Source: Caulobacter henricii
GTDB lineage: Bacteria; Pseudomonadota; Alphaproteobacteria; Caulobacterales; Caulobacteraceae
Reading direction: 5' to 3'
DNA: 64,000 bases
Assembly: GCF_001414055.1 (NCBI RefSeq)
Contig: NZ_CP013002.1
Location: forward strand, 576,501-640,500
The translations under genes were made by a program, and so were the position numbers. Positions 16,343 to 25,015 of the stretch are shown here, piece by piece. Each line of letters starts with the position of its first letter. The first letter of the stretch is position 1. The notes beneath the pieces are model-generated. The model saw only the letters and a list, made by a program, of their open reading frames with translations, searched no databases and had not been told where the DNA came from.

Positions 16343-17818
16343 CTAGCGCGTCGCTGCCGTTTCGACCAGGCGCTGATAGAACCGCACCATCCGCTCGACA
16401 TTGGCCAGGCTGATATGCTCGTCGGTGCCGTGGATCATCTTGGTCTCGTCGATGGTCAGGACCAGGGGCTGGAAGCGATAGACGTCGTCGGCCACCGGCG
16501 CGAGATAGCGGCTGTCGGTGCCGGCGGTGACCAGGCCCGGAACCACCGGCGCGCGGCTTTCGTCGGCGGCCAGGCCGGCCAGGGTCTTCCAGGCCTCCGA
16601 CTCGGTCGACGAGACCCTGGAAGGCTCTTCCGGCTTCTTGGTCCAGGCCAGCTCGACCGGCAGCCTGCCGACGGCGTCCTTGGCCCGGGCCATGACCTTG
16701 TCGGAGGTGTCGCCGGGCGCGATGCGGTAATTGATCCAGGCGGTGGCGTCCTGCGGCAGGACATTCTCCTTCGGAGAGCCCTTCAGCATGGTCGGCGCGA
16801 TTGTCGTATGCAGCATGGCGGCGCCGGCGGGTGTCTTGGCCGTCACCTGCACCAGCAGGGGCGCAAAAAGCCAGGTATTGGCGGCGGCCATCTTGACCAC
16901 CGGCGAGGCGTGCGGGGCGATCGACTTCAGCATGTCGGCCCCGGGGCCGGAGAATCTCATCGGGAAGGGCTTGTCGGTGATCGCCAGTACCGCGCGGGCC
17001 AGGGTGGCGACCCCGGTTTCCGGCGGCGGGGCCGAGGAGTGGCCGCCCACGGCCGGGGCGGTGATCTTCAGGGTCGCATAGCCCTTTTCGGCCGTGCCGA
17101 TGATGGCGGTCGGCTTGCCCGTGACGGGGTGGTCCTCGACCACGACCATGCCCTCGTCCAGTACGAACTGGGCCTTGATCCCGCGTGATTTCAGGAGCGC
17201 CGCGGCGGCCCGGGCGCCGGTGCCGCGCACCTCCTCGTCATGGCCGCTGACGATGATCACGGTGCGGACCGGCTTGAAGCCGCCGGCCGCCAGGCTTTCC
17301 ACGGCCTCGAACAGGGTGACCAGCGAGCCCTTGTCATCGATCGCGCCCCGGCCCCAGACCGCGCCGTCGGCGATCACGCCGTCGAACGGCGGATGGGTCC
17401 AAGAGCCTTCGCTTCCCGGCGTGACCGGCACCACGTCCTGGTGGGCCATCAGCACGATGGGGGCCAGAGCCGGGTTCGATCCGGTCCAAGTGTAGACCAG
17501 ACCGTGCTCGGCCACGACCTCGCGCTGCATGGCGGCGTGGGCGGCGGGATAGGTGGTCTGCAGCCAGGCGTGGAGCTTGTCCCACTCGGCCGGCTGGTCG
17601 TCAGCCCGGTCCTGGTGGCTGATGGTCTGGAAGCGGATGGCCTGACCCAGATTGGCGGAGGCCCTGGCCACATCCAGCGGCCGGGCGACGGCGAGCCTGG
17701 CACTGGCCGGGTCCACGGCCGCCGGAGCCTTGAAGGTCGCGGTCCGCACCGCCACCACGCCTGCGACGGCCAGCACCAGTCCCACGGCCGTCAAGCCGGC
17801 CTTGCCTGCGATACCCAT
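16343..17818 (-). CDS. M20-family zinc metallopeptidase, membrane-anchored (PM20D1-like)
   Basis: 491 residues from the ATG at 17818. An N-terminal extension in frame is encoded by a repeat and rejected. Residues 8-25 form a membrane anchor. Metal ligands are seen in LMAHQDVVPV, the WGRGAIDDKGSL Asp, GHDEEV (catalytic Glu) and a late HGTDEH. A dimerisation domain sits between. The GSWTHPPFDG block and length match the carboxypeptidase S / PM20D1 branch, which hydrolyses N-acyl amino acids or dipeptides. It acts outside the cytoplasm if the anchor orientation is N-in. Monocistronic. Confidence 0.9.
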   Translation of the reverse strand: MGIAGKAGLTAVGLVLAVAGVVAVRTATFKAPAAVDPASARLAVARPLDVARASANLGQAIRFQTISHQDRADDQPAEWDKLHAWLQTTYPAAHAAMQREVVAEHGLVYTWTGSNPALAPIVLMAHQDVVPVTPGSEGSWTHPPFDGVIADGAVWGRGAIDDKGSLVTLFEAVESLAAGGFKPVRTVIIVSGHDEEVRGTGARAAAALLKSRGIKAQFVLDEGMVVVEDHPVTGKPTAIIGTAEKGYATLKITAPAVGGHSSAPPPETGVATLARAVLAITDKPFPMRFSGPGADMLKSIAPHASPVVKMAAANTWLFAPLLVQVTAKTPAGAAMLHTTIAPTMLKGSPKENVLPQDATAWINYRIAPGDTSDKVMARAKDAVGRLPVELAWTKKPEEPSRVSSTESEAWKTLAGLAADESRAPVVPGLVTAGTDSRYLAPVADDVYRFQPLVLTIDETKMIHGTDEHISLANVERMVRFYQRLVETAATR

Positions 17819-17890
17819 TACGCGTCTCCCCCGAACATTTGTTCGAGACTGTGCGACGGGGCGGGGCGATTGCCAATCCCTTGTGGGAGT

Positions 17891-17978
17891 ACACTTGCCC
17901 CCTCCTGACCTGCTTCGCAGGTCGTCCTCCCCCGGAGGGGGAAGATGAAACGCGAAGCGATCCGTTGGGGGCAAGTGT
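17891..17978. repeat. 88-bp element bounded by 12-bp inverted repeats
   Basis: ACACTTGCCCCC (17891-17902) and GGGGGCAAGTGT (17967-17978) are perfect inverted ends. Inside are two hairpins, GACCTGCTTCGCAGGTC and CCTCCCCCGGAGGGGG. A MITE-like appearance; no target duplication was found by eye. Confidence 0.75.
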
Positions 17979-18010
17979 CAGCGACCTCGCGCCGAAGCTG
18001 CGATGGTGAT

Positions 18011-18448
18011 GGGAAGGGTCGCGGAGCGTCCGGGCCTCGCCCGGATGATGTGTTTGTAAGTACCGTTTCGACGAAGGCGAACGCTCCGCGTGATCGTTAT
18101 CCCTCAGGCCGGGGCGCGCGGGTCTGGTTCAACCCTTCACCCCCATCCGGGCTATCCCCCTCGCGACGGACCCAGCCCTGAAGCTGCAAGCCACGCCGAT
18201 TCCGGAGGACCCGGAACGAACCTTCGGACGGGCGGAGGCTTTGGCTGTCCTCCGATAGGCGGGTTTACGTCACCCGCCCTCACCTTAAGCCTGCCGCCCG
18301 GGCCTTGGCCCGAACGGTGGCCCCGCTCGATCACCCCTGAGAGCCGCTTCGGTCGCCGGCCTAGCGCCCTTCCCGCGCTGTCAGGTGGGATCATTATGCG
18401 GGCGGTTTCAGCGCGGCGGACTTGCGCGCTCGCTTTATCTTTAGTGCG
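18011..18448 (+). repeat. Dispersed ~430-bp repeat, copy 2
   Basis: Matches the minus strand of 1184-1589, best at both ends. The left block contains GGGTCGCGGAGCGTCCGG and TACCGTTTCGACGAAG; the right block contains CCCCGCTCGATCACC and GGTGGGATCATTATGCGG. The interior differs between copies. Confidence 0.75.
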
Positions 18449-18549
18449 TTGAAAGAATGGGATTTTGTACCGGAAGGAATGGGGGTTGAACGCCCCTAAT
18501 CCCCGTTCCCTAACCCCACAAACCCTTGTCGTCCCGCGCGGCGAAGCCG

Positions 18550-18583
18550 ACCCAGGGCCGCCGCAGAGCGGTTGCCCCTGGGT
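18550..18583. repeat. Short intergenic palindrome
   Basis: ACCCAGGGC and GCCCCTGGGT arms separated by about 15 bases containing CCGCAGAGCGG. A type of small repeat seen in caulobacter intergenic DNA. Confidence 0.6.
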
Positions 18584-18783
18584 CCCGGCGCTCTGTTTGC
18601 CTACAGCCGATAGGACAAGATCATGGAGCTTGGCTGTACCGGCCGCGCCAGCGGTCAGGGCGAGGTGTCAGGGGCGGGAAGCGGACATGGGATCGAACCA
18701 TGATCAAAGTTGCCTGTCAGCGGACTCAAGGCCACTCCCGCAAAGGCCACATCCAGCACAAAGCGCTCGCCGCCGTCGATCAA

Positions 18784-20772
18784 TCAGCGGCTCACCGGTT
18801 TCAAGACAGCCAGACTGCCATCCTGAAGATCCGGACTTTTGCGCCTGAAGATGTCGACCGAAATGGTCCGCAACACCGGGCTTGGCCCAAAGCCCAGAGT
18901 GACCGTCTGATTCCCATGGACGCATTGGGCGTCTTCTTCACCCGCGAGGGTAACGACCGGCTGAGGCCCGAAAACGTCACGCGGCAGGAAGACCTCCGTC
19001 GGTCCTGACACGGCGGGGTCGATCCGGAGTTCGAACGAGAACCGGCCCTCGACGGCATTGAAGCACTGGCGCAGCAACTCGCCCTGGGCGCGGCGCACAT
19101 AGGGCCGACGGAAGCCCGCCACGCCGCGGCCTCCGTCCTGGGTGCCTGTCGCCTGGTCTGATGACCAGATCGAGAGGTCCTCCTGGTTCCAACCATCGCC
19201 GATCGCCACATCATTCCGGTTGGACACGGTGTAGTTCCACTGTGTCGAACTGAGCAGGAGCCGATCCATCGCATTGTACATCAGCGACAGCGCTTCGACA
19301 TGGGTTTCCCAGATGGCCTCGCTGTGCTCCCCGGCCGCCCAGCGGTCGTATGCGCCGCGCTGATTCAGATCGAAGGGCAGACCGAACTCGCCGATCAGGG
19401 TTGGCGCGCCGCCCGGAATAGCGTCACCCATGGCCCTCAGCCGCGACAGCTGGCTCACATAAGCGTCCTCAATCGCCTGTCGCCCGATCAGCGGTTGGCC
19501 AGTCAGCGGATTGACCGACCGCTCCGGGTCGAAGCGCTTGGTGACCAGGGCGGCGAGATCATACCAGTGACTGGCGTTGACCGTGCGCTCCGGCAGCCCG
19601 TCCGGGAACCCATGGGCCCCGCTCAAGGCGGCGAAGGGATCGACCTCTGCGAACAGCAGCCAGTCGTCCCGCACGCCCCGGACAGTCGCCGCCACCTCCT
19701 GGAAGAAGGGCGCCATGAAATCCTTCTCGGCGCTGATCTGGCGGCCGTCCAAGGCCGCGAAATGGTCGGGCCTTAGCGCGACAGGTTGCCCCGCGTCGTC
19801 GATGTCCCACACGCCCGCCTGTCGAAACGGGTCCTCGTGGCCCGGCAGCCAGATCGAGACCCCGTTTGGGTTGATCTCGCGCCGGCCCGTCTCGCCCTTG
19901 CCGAAGCTGTGGAAAGGCAAGGTCTGGGCGTGACCCGAGGCGGCGGCGAGACCGGCGAGCGGTGTCCACGCCAGGCCCGAGAGCGTGCGGCCCGGATCAT
20001 CAAGCGTCCGACCAATCCAGCCCGACCCTGGCTCGTTGAGTGTGTCGAAGCCGATCACATGGTCCAGATCGGCCACCCGTTCGGCGACTGCACGCATCGA
20101 TCCGAGGTAGCGATCCCGGAGCCACCGCCCGGCATTGACCCCGTCGATCCGGAAGTCAGGCGCAAACGCCTCCCCGCCGAAGAACAGCGTCCACATCAAG
20201 CCATTGGCGGGCATCCGGTAGTTGGAGGCCCAGCTCATCTGCGGATAGGTTTCCTGGAGACCGCCGACAGCCGGGTCATAGCGGTACTGCATGACGTGAG
20301 CGGCGTCGGCGGCGTGGAATTTTGTAAAGTCCAGTCCGACGGCCTCGAAGGTCCAGCCCGGCGCGCCGTCGCCGCCGCTCATCCGGCTCCAGACGTCCTG
20401 GTGGAAGTCAATGAAGACATACAGGCCATGGGCACCCGCCCTGGCGCAGACGGCAGCGAAGTAGTCGAGATAGGCGTCGTCATAGTCGCCCGGACCGGCA
20501 TGCTCGATCGCCTCCCAGGTCGTGAGCAGCCGCAGGCAGTTGAACCCCCAACCAGCGATCCGGGCCAGGTGGGCATCCGCCTCTTCAATCGGAAAGGGCC
20601 GCCCTACAAAGCTGACCGTGCGATGGTCGCTGAACTCGGTCGGACGCCAGGTGTGGCCGTCCGGCGCGACCGGCACCTTGCAGTCACCGCCGAGGTTCAC
20701 CCCACGCAACAGGACGTGGCGGCCATCGGAATCGACGAACCGCGACCCCCGCATGGTTAGGCGAGACAACAT
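18784..20772 (-). CDS. Glycoside hydrolase family 5 protein
   Basis: 662 residues, a TIM-barrel glycosidase. It has RGVNLGGDCKVP at the N-terminus, NCLRLLTTWEAIE, FIDFHQDVWSR, the acid/base in FDTLNEPGSGW (Glu near 247) and the nucleophile in LIGEFGLPFD (Glu near 462), followed by an all-beta C-terminal domain. This layout resembles GH5 enzymes of the endoglycoceramidase / steryl-glucosidase type. No signal peptide is visible, so it is probably cytoplasmic and acts on glycolipids or oligosaccharides. Isolated from other carbohydrate genes. Confidence 0.85.
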   Translation of the reverse strand: MLSRLTMRGSRFVDSDGRHVLLRGVNLGGDCKVPVAPDGHTWRPTEFSDHRTVSFVGRPFPIEEADAHLARIAGWGFNCLRLLTTWEAIEHAGPGDYDDAYLDYFAAVCARAGAHGLYVFIDFHQDVWSRMSGGDGAPGWTFEAVGLDFTKFHAADAAHVMQYRYDPAVGGLQETYPQMSWASNYRMPANGLMWTLFFGGEAFAPDFRIDGVNAGRWLRDRYLGSMRAVAERVADLDHVIGFDTLNEPGSGWIGRTLDDPGRTLSGLAWTPLAGLAAASGHAQTLPFHSFGKGETGRREINPNGVSIWLPGHEDPFRQAGVWDIDDAGQPVALRPDHFAALDGRQISAEKDFMAPFFQEVAATVRGVRDDWLLFAEVDPFAALSGAHGFPDGLPERTVNASHWYDLAALVTKRFDPERSVNPLTGQPLIGRQAIEDAYVSQLSRLRAMGDAIPGGAPTLIGEFGLPFDLNQRGAYDRWAAGEHSEAIWETHVEALSLMYNAMDRLLLSSTQWNYTVSNRNDVAIGDGWNQEDLSIWSSDQATGTQDGGRGVAGFRRPYVRRAQGELLRQCFNAVEGRFSFELRIDPAVSGPTEVFLPRDVFGPQPVVTLAGEEDAQCVHGNQTVTLGFGPSPVLRTISVDIFRRKSPDLQDGSLAVLKPVSR

Positions 20773-21053
20773 GACACGATCTCTTATTCAGAACAGGAGC
20801 GGCCGCGGGGCCTGGCCCCGAGCGTTGTCAGGTCAACTTGGCTGGCCGAGATCAAATCGCAAGCGATAAACTCTATGCGACCACGGCCTCGGGATGGAGT
20901 CAGGCGATGCTTTGTCTTGGCCGCGTCACCACTTCCCGAGCGGGCCTTCCGAAAGTCCGACAGGAGTCAGGGTTAGCCGGTCAGCGAGGCCAACCCGAAG
21001 GCCTGATGAGGGCCGGAGGCTGACTTCAACTACACACCGAGGCGCGTGCGCCC
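20773..21053. other. Intergenic gap downstream of ccr
   Basis: 281 bases with no gene. A GC-rich hairpin CGGGGCCTGGCCCCG near 20806-20820 lacks a T-tract. Nothing else recognised. Confidence 0.5.
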
Positions 21054-22328
21054 CTAGATCGCCCCGCTCAGCTCCTGCACTTCTTCAAACGTCCGCAGGC
21101 CTGGCCGCTGGGCGCAGACCAGGACACCCATGTTCCCCGGCAGGTGCTGGTTGGCCAGCATCTTCTCGTGGGCGGCGGGAATGTCGTTCCAGGGGAAGAC
21201 TTCCGACAGGCAGGGGTCGACGCGGCGGTCGATGACCAGCTGGTTGGCGGCGCTGGCCTGCATCAGATTGGCGAAGTGGCTGCCCTGGACGCGCTTCTGG
21301 CGCATCCACAGGAAGCGGGCGTCCATGGTCAGGTTGAAGCCGCTGGTGCCGGCGCAGATGGCGACCATGCCACCGCGCTTGACGACAAAGACCGAGACCG
21401 GAAAGGTCGCCTCGCCAGGGTGTTCGAACACCATGTCGACGTCCTTGTTGCCGGTGATCTGCCAGATCGCCTTGCCGAACTTGCGGCTCTCTTTCATGTA
21501 GTCGTTGAATTCGGGGCCGTTGACCTTGGGCAGCTGGCCCCAGCAGTTGAACTCGTTGCGGTTCAGCACCGCCTTGGCCCCCATCGACAGCACGAACTCG
21601 CGCTTGTCCTCGCTGGAGACCACGCCGATGGCATTGGCCCCGGCCACCGCGGCCAGCTGCACGGCGAAGACGCCGAGCCCGCCCGAGGCCCCCCAGACCA
21701 GCACGTTCTGGCCGGGCCGCAGTTCATGCGGCTTGTGGCCGAACAGCATGCGATAGGCGGTGGCGAGGGTCAGGGTGTAGCAGGCGGCCTCTTCCCAGGT
21801 CAGGTGCTTGGGACGTGGCAGCAGCTGGCGCGACTGCACCCGGCAGAACTGGGCGAAGCTGCCGTCCGGGGTCTCGTAGCCCCAGATGCGCTGGCTGGTT
21901 GAGAACATCGGGTCGCCGCCGTTGCACTCCTCGTCGTCGCCGTCATCCTGGTTGCAGTGGATGACCACCTCGTCGCCCAGCTTCCAGCGTTTGACCTTCT
22001 TGCCCACCGCCCAGACGATGCCCGAGGCGTCGGATCCGGCGATGTGATAGGGCTGTTTGTGGCCGTCCAGCGGGCTGATCGGCTCGCCCAGGGCGGCCCA
22101 GACGCCATTGTAATTGACGCCGGCGGCCATCACGAGCACCAGCACCTCGTCCTCGCCGATCTCCCAGGTCGGGACCACCTCGACCTGCATGGCCTGGGTC
22201 GGCTTGCCGTGACGCTCCTTGCGGATGCTCCAGGCGTACATGTTTTTGGGCACATGGAAGGGCGGCGGGATCTCGCCGATCTCGTAGAGATCCTTCAGCG
22301 GCGACTGTTCAGGCGTCGTGGTCGTCAT
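21054..22328 (-). CDS. ccr: Crotonyl-CoA carboxylase/reductase
   Basis: 424 residues, full length for Ccr. MDR-fold enzyme: GVNYNGVWAALGEP (substrate/CO2-pocket Asn), HCNQDDGDDEECNGGDPM insertion typical of Ccr, NADPH-binding LVWGASGGLGVFAVQLA, and GSHFANLMQA carrying the CO2-pocket His. It reductively carboxylates crotonyl-CoA to (2S)-ethylmalonyl-CoA with NADPH, the key step of the ethylmalonyl-CoA pathway. It is divergent from a crotonase-fold gene, and ecm lies about 3 kb away. Its upstream region holds a TTGC-N3-GCAA palindrome 34 bases before the start. Confidence 0.97.
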   Translation of the reverse strand: MTTTTPEQSPLKDLYEIGEIPPPFHVPKNMYAWSIRKERHGKPTQAMQVEVVPTWEIGEDEVLVLVMAAGVNYNGVWAALGEPISPLDGHKQPYHIAGSDASGIVWAVGKKVKRWKLGDEVVIHCNQDDGDDEECNGGDPMFSTSQRIWGYETPDGSFAQFCRVQSRQLLPRPKHLTWEEAACYTLTLATAYRMLFGHKPHELRPGQNVLVWGASGGLGVFAVQLAAVAGANAIGVVSSEDKREFVLSMGAKAVLNRNEFNCWGQLPKVNGPEFNDYMKESRKFGKAIWQITGNKDVDMVFEHPGEATFPVSVFVVKRGGMVAICAGTSGFNLTMDARFLWMRQKRVQGSHFANLMQASAANQLVIDRRVDPCLSEVFPWNDIPAAHEKMLANQHLPGNMGVLVCAQRPGLRTFEEVQELSGAI

Positions 22329-22360
22329 GTCACTCCCCGTGTCTTCCGGTCCCGTATCGC

Positions 22361-22373
22361 GTTGCGACGCAAC
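22361..22373. promoter_or_regulatory. GTTGCGACGCAAC palindrome upstream of ccr
   Basis: A perfect 6-bp dyad around one base, containing TTGC-N3-GCAA. It sits just before the ccr start, where a bound protein would block transcription. A degenerate relative, TTGTGCGACGCAACA, lies at 22522-22536 in front of the divergent crotonase gene. Confidence 0.55.
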
Positions 22374-22521
22374 AACGTCCGAAAGTTAAACTCGGCTGCG
22401 CGCGGGCCTGTCCCATTGGTGAAAACACCTCGCGGACCCGTCGTTTTTGGCCCCGAGATGGATAAATCGACCTCGAAGCAGCCTAGGCTGAGACAAGTGT
22501 TTGGAACTGGCAAGCGGAATC

Positions 22522-22536
22522 TTGTGCGACGCAACA
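22522..22536. promoter_or_regulatory. TGC-N3-GCA site upstream of the crotonase gene
   Basis: TTGTGCGACGCAACA shares the core TGCGACGCA with the ccr site. It lies 62 bases before the start at 22598. It may help couple expression of the divergent pair. Confidence 0.4.
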
Positions 22537-22597
22537 TGAGCATCGTCGGGATCCGTCCATGGCTGTTCAAGCTCCCCGGGATCGGCGAGGTTCGGCC

Positions 22598-23326
22598 ATG
22601 ACCGCGACCCTGCTTGTTTCCCGTCCCCAGCCCGCCGTCGTCCTGCTCGAGCTGGACAGTCCGCCGGCCAATGGCCTCGGCATGGCTCTGCGCCGCGGTC
22701 TCGCCGACGCCCTGGAGACCCTCAATGCCGACCCCTCTGTTCGGGCGGCCGTTCTGACCGGGCGCAACGGCGTCTTCTGTGCGGGCGATGACCTGCGCGA
22801 GGCCGCCGGTCGCGGCGCCGGCCAGCTTGAGGCGGTGCTGGGCTTCAATCAGCTGATGGACCAGGTCGAGGCCTGCCGGGTCCCGATCATCGCCGCTATC
22901 GACGGCTGGTGCCTGGGCGGCGGTCTGGAACTGGCCCTGGCCTGTGACCTCCGTCTGGCGAGCGATAGAGCCAGTTTCGCGGCCTCCGGGGTGAATATCG
23001 GCCTGATGGCCTCGGTGGTTCGGCTACCCCGGCTGATCGGCGAGGCGCGGGCCAAGGCGCATCTGCTGACCGGCGCAAGCTTCGATGCTGACCGGGCCCT
23101 GGCGGATGGCCTGGTCACTGAGGTTCACCCGGCTGGATCCCTGATCCCGGCCGCCCTGGCCGTGGCCGAGCGGATCGCGTCGCGCGCGCCCCTGGCGGTG
23201 GAAGCGGCCAAGCGGGCCGTGGCCGGTCAGGCGGTGGACCTGGCGGCGCTGGTGGCCAGTGCCGACCATGCCGAGGCGGTTGCCGCCTTCATGGCCAAGC
23301 GGCCGCCGGTGTTCCGCCGCGTCTGA
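22598..23326 (+). CDS. Enoyl-CoA hydratase/isomerase-family (crotonase-fold) protein
   Basis: 242 residues from the ATG at 22598, which has GAGG seven bases upstream. CoA-binding CAGDDL and oxyanion GWCLGGGLELA are present, the latter with E111. The second catalytic Glu of true enoyl-CoA hydratases is replaced (ASGVNIGL, V132 region), as in the ECHDC3-like branch. It may therefore be an isomerase, thioesterase or other CoA enzyme rather than the pathway crotonase. Divergent from ccr with shared operators, so a role near the ethylmalonyl-CoA pathway is plausible but unproven. Confidence 0.85.
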   Translation: MTATLLVSRPQPAVVLLELDSPPANGLGMALRRGLADALETLNADPSVRAAVLTGRNGVFCAGDDLREAAGRGAGQLEAVLGFNQLMDQVEACRVPIIAAIDGWCLGGGLELALACDLRLASDRASFAASGVNIGLMASVVRLPRLIGEARAKAHLLTGASFDADRALADGLVTEVHPAGSLIPAALAVAERIASRAPLAVEAAKRAVAGQAVDLAALVASADHAEAVAAFMAKRPPVFRRV

Positions 23327-23344
23327 GCTGGAACCACGCGACAA

Positions 23345-23358
23345 TTGATCGATCTCAA
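23345..23358. promoter_or_regulatory. FixK/FNR-type box upstream of the YdcH-like gene
   Basis: TTGATCGATCTCAA fits TTGA-N6-TCAA exactly. Its centre is about 82 bases before the start at 23434, which leaves room for a class II promoter (TSS about 41 bases downstream of the centre) and a 40-base leader. Confidence 0.6.
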
Positions 23359-23433
23359 GGTCTGGGCCGCCCGCCCGGGGGCAGGGTGGGTTTGTCGCCA
23401 AGTCGGGCGACGCCTTCCTTGAGGTCCGCAGCC

Positions 23434-23676
23434 ATGAGCCATACGCCCCACGAACTGCACGAAGAGTTTCCCCAGGACGCCGACCGCATTCATGCGCTGA
23501 AGACCACCGACAATCATTTCGCCAAGCTTGTTGAGGGCTATCACGAGGTCAATCGCGCCGTGCACCGCATGGAGACCAACATCGAGGCGGTGGCCGACGC
23601 CGTTCTTGAGGATTTCAAGAAGCAGCGCCTGGACCTGAAGGACAAGATCGCCTCGGCCCTGGCCAAGCTGGCCTGA
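23434..23676 (+). CDS. YdcH/DUF465-family small protein
   Basis: 80 residues from the ATG at 23434. Two helices form a hairpin coiled coil: HELHEEFPQDADRIHALKTTDNHFAKLVEGYHEVNRAVHRME, then DFKKQRLDLKDKIASAL. This is the DUF465 pattern (F-x-x-L-x-x-x-Y-H-x-x-N). Function in the cell is not known. A FixK-type box upstream suggests induction at low oxygen. Confidence 0.85.
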   Translation: MSHTPHELHEEFPQDADRIHALKTTDNHFAKLVEGYHEVNRAVHRMETNIEAVADAVLEDFKKQRLDLKDKIASALAKLA

Positions 23677-23698
23677 CGGGGCAGCGGCCTCAGCGCGT

Positions 23699-24976
23699 TC
23701 AGGGGGTCTTGAGCCGCCAGGCCCGATAGCGCTTGCCCTGGGCGCGCTGCTTCATCTGCTGGCCCGCCAGGATCAGGACCGGCGAGAGCCTGCGCGCCGG
23801 GGCCTTGCCGGCCGCCAGGCGGTTAATCTGAGCCTTGGTCAGGGCCATCATGGCCAGGGCCGAGAGCTCGCGGCTTTTCCAGGTCACCTGGGGCAGGGTG
23901 ACGTCCAGGCCCTCGGGCTTGCGCCAGGCCTTGGGCAGGTCGGGCGCGAAGGCCAGGGCGCGGGCGATGCCGACCACCGGCACGCCCGGCAAGGCCCCTT
24001 CGGCCGCCAGGGCCGCCAGGGCGACCTCGCGGCGGCAGACCCCGCCGGTCACCATGATCGGCATACGGGCGACCTTGACGATGTCGCGGGCGAAATCGAC
24101 GAAATAGGCCTCGCGCACGGCCGTCGAACTCTTGGAGCCGGTTTCATCCTTGGCCGAGCCCTGCATGGCCGGGCTCTCATAGCTGCCGCCAGACAGCTCG
24201 ACGAGATCGACGGCCATGCCGTTCAGCTGTTCCACCACCCAGCGGGCGTCGTCGACATCGAAGCCGCCCTTCTGGAAGTCCGCCGAGTTCAGCTTCACGG
24301 CCACGGCAAAGCGCGGCGAGACGCGGGCCCGCACGGCCTTGACCACCTCGAACAGCATCCGGGCGCGGTTCTCGCGCGAGCCGCCCCAGGCATCGTCGCG
24401 GCGATTGACCAGGGGCGAGAGGAACTGGCTGAGCAGATAGCCGTGGGCGGCGTGGATCTGCACTCCGTCGAATCCGGCCTCCTCGGCCCGGCGTGCGGTG
24501 ATGGCGAAGCGCTCGATGATCGCGGTGATCTCGTCGGCGGTCAGGGCCCGCGGCTGGGCCAGCAGGCTGGAGAACTTGCCGATGTCGACCGGCACCGCCG
24601 AGGGGGCGACCGCGCCCTGGCCGAGGTCGGCATAGGTCTGGCGGCCGGGATGGTTGATCTGCATCCAGACCTGACCGCCGCCCGACCTGGCTTCGCGGGC
24701 CCAGGTCTCGAACGGAGCCAGCGGCGCGCGGGAATCCAGCACCACGCCGCCCGGACCGGTCATGGCCGAGGGATCGACCATCACATTGCCGGTGATCTGC
24801 AGGCCAACCCCGCCCTGGGCCCAGCGCCGGTACAGGGTCCATAGCGCCTTGCCGGGAAGCTGGCCCTCGGCGGCCAGGTTCTCTTCCATCGCCGCCTTGG
24901 CGAGGCGGTTGGGCAGCACGGCGCCGTTCGGCAGCGCCAGGGGCGCGAACAGGGGCTCGAAGGCGGCGGTGAGCAT
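23699..24976 (-). CDS. NADH:flavin oxidoreductase, Old Yellow Enzyme family
   Basis: 425 residues. TIM-barrel flavoenzyme with WMQINHPGRQ, the active-site IHAAHGYLLSQFLSPLVNRRDDAWGGS, VAVKLNSADFQKGG and a late VTGGVCRR phosphate site. Binds FMN and reduces activated alkenes with NAD(P)H. The C-terminus extends about 50 basic residues past the barrel. It is divergent from a MerR regulator, and the dyad between them sits in the spacer of its promoter, so it is very likely MerR-controlled, probably as an electrophile or quinone response. Confidence 0.9.
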   Translation of the reverse strand: MLTAAFEPLFAPLALPNGAVLPNRLAKAAMEENLAAEGQLPGKALWTLYRRWAQGGVGLQITGNVMVDPSAMTGPGGVVLDSRAPLAPFETWAREARSGGGQVWMQINHPGRQTYADLGQGAVAPSAVPVDIGKFSSLLAQPRALTADEITAIIERFAITARRAEEAGFDGVQIHAAHGYLLSQFLSPLVNRRDDAWGGSRENRARMLFEVVKAVRARVSPRFAVAVKLNSADFQKGGFDVDDARWVVEQLNGMAVDLVELSGGSYESPAMQGSAKDETGSKSSTAVREAYFVDFARDIVKVARMPIMVTGGVCRREVALAALAAEGALPGVPVVGIARALAFAPDLPKAWRKPEGLDVTLPQVTWKSRELSALAMMALTKAQINRLAAGKAPARRLSPVLILAGQQMKQRAQGKRYRAWRLKTP

Positions 24977-25015
24977 GAGGTCTTGACCTTGGTTTCAGCG
25001 GGTCACACCTTCTAC

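Larger units (their letters stand above)
17819..18783. other. Gene-free repeat-rich intergenic region
   Basis: About 960 bases without a supportable gene. It contains a terminal-inverted element (17891-17978), the second copy of the dispersed repeat (18011-18448) and a CCCAGGGC/GCCCCTGGGT palindrome (18550-18583). Several short open frames here translate these repeats and are not genes. Confidence 0.7.
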
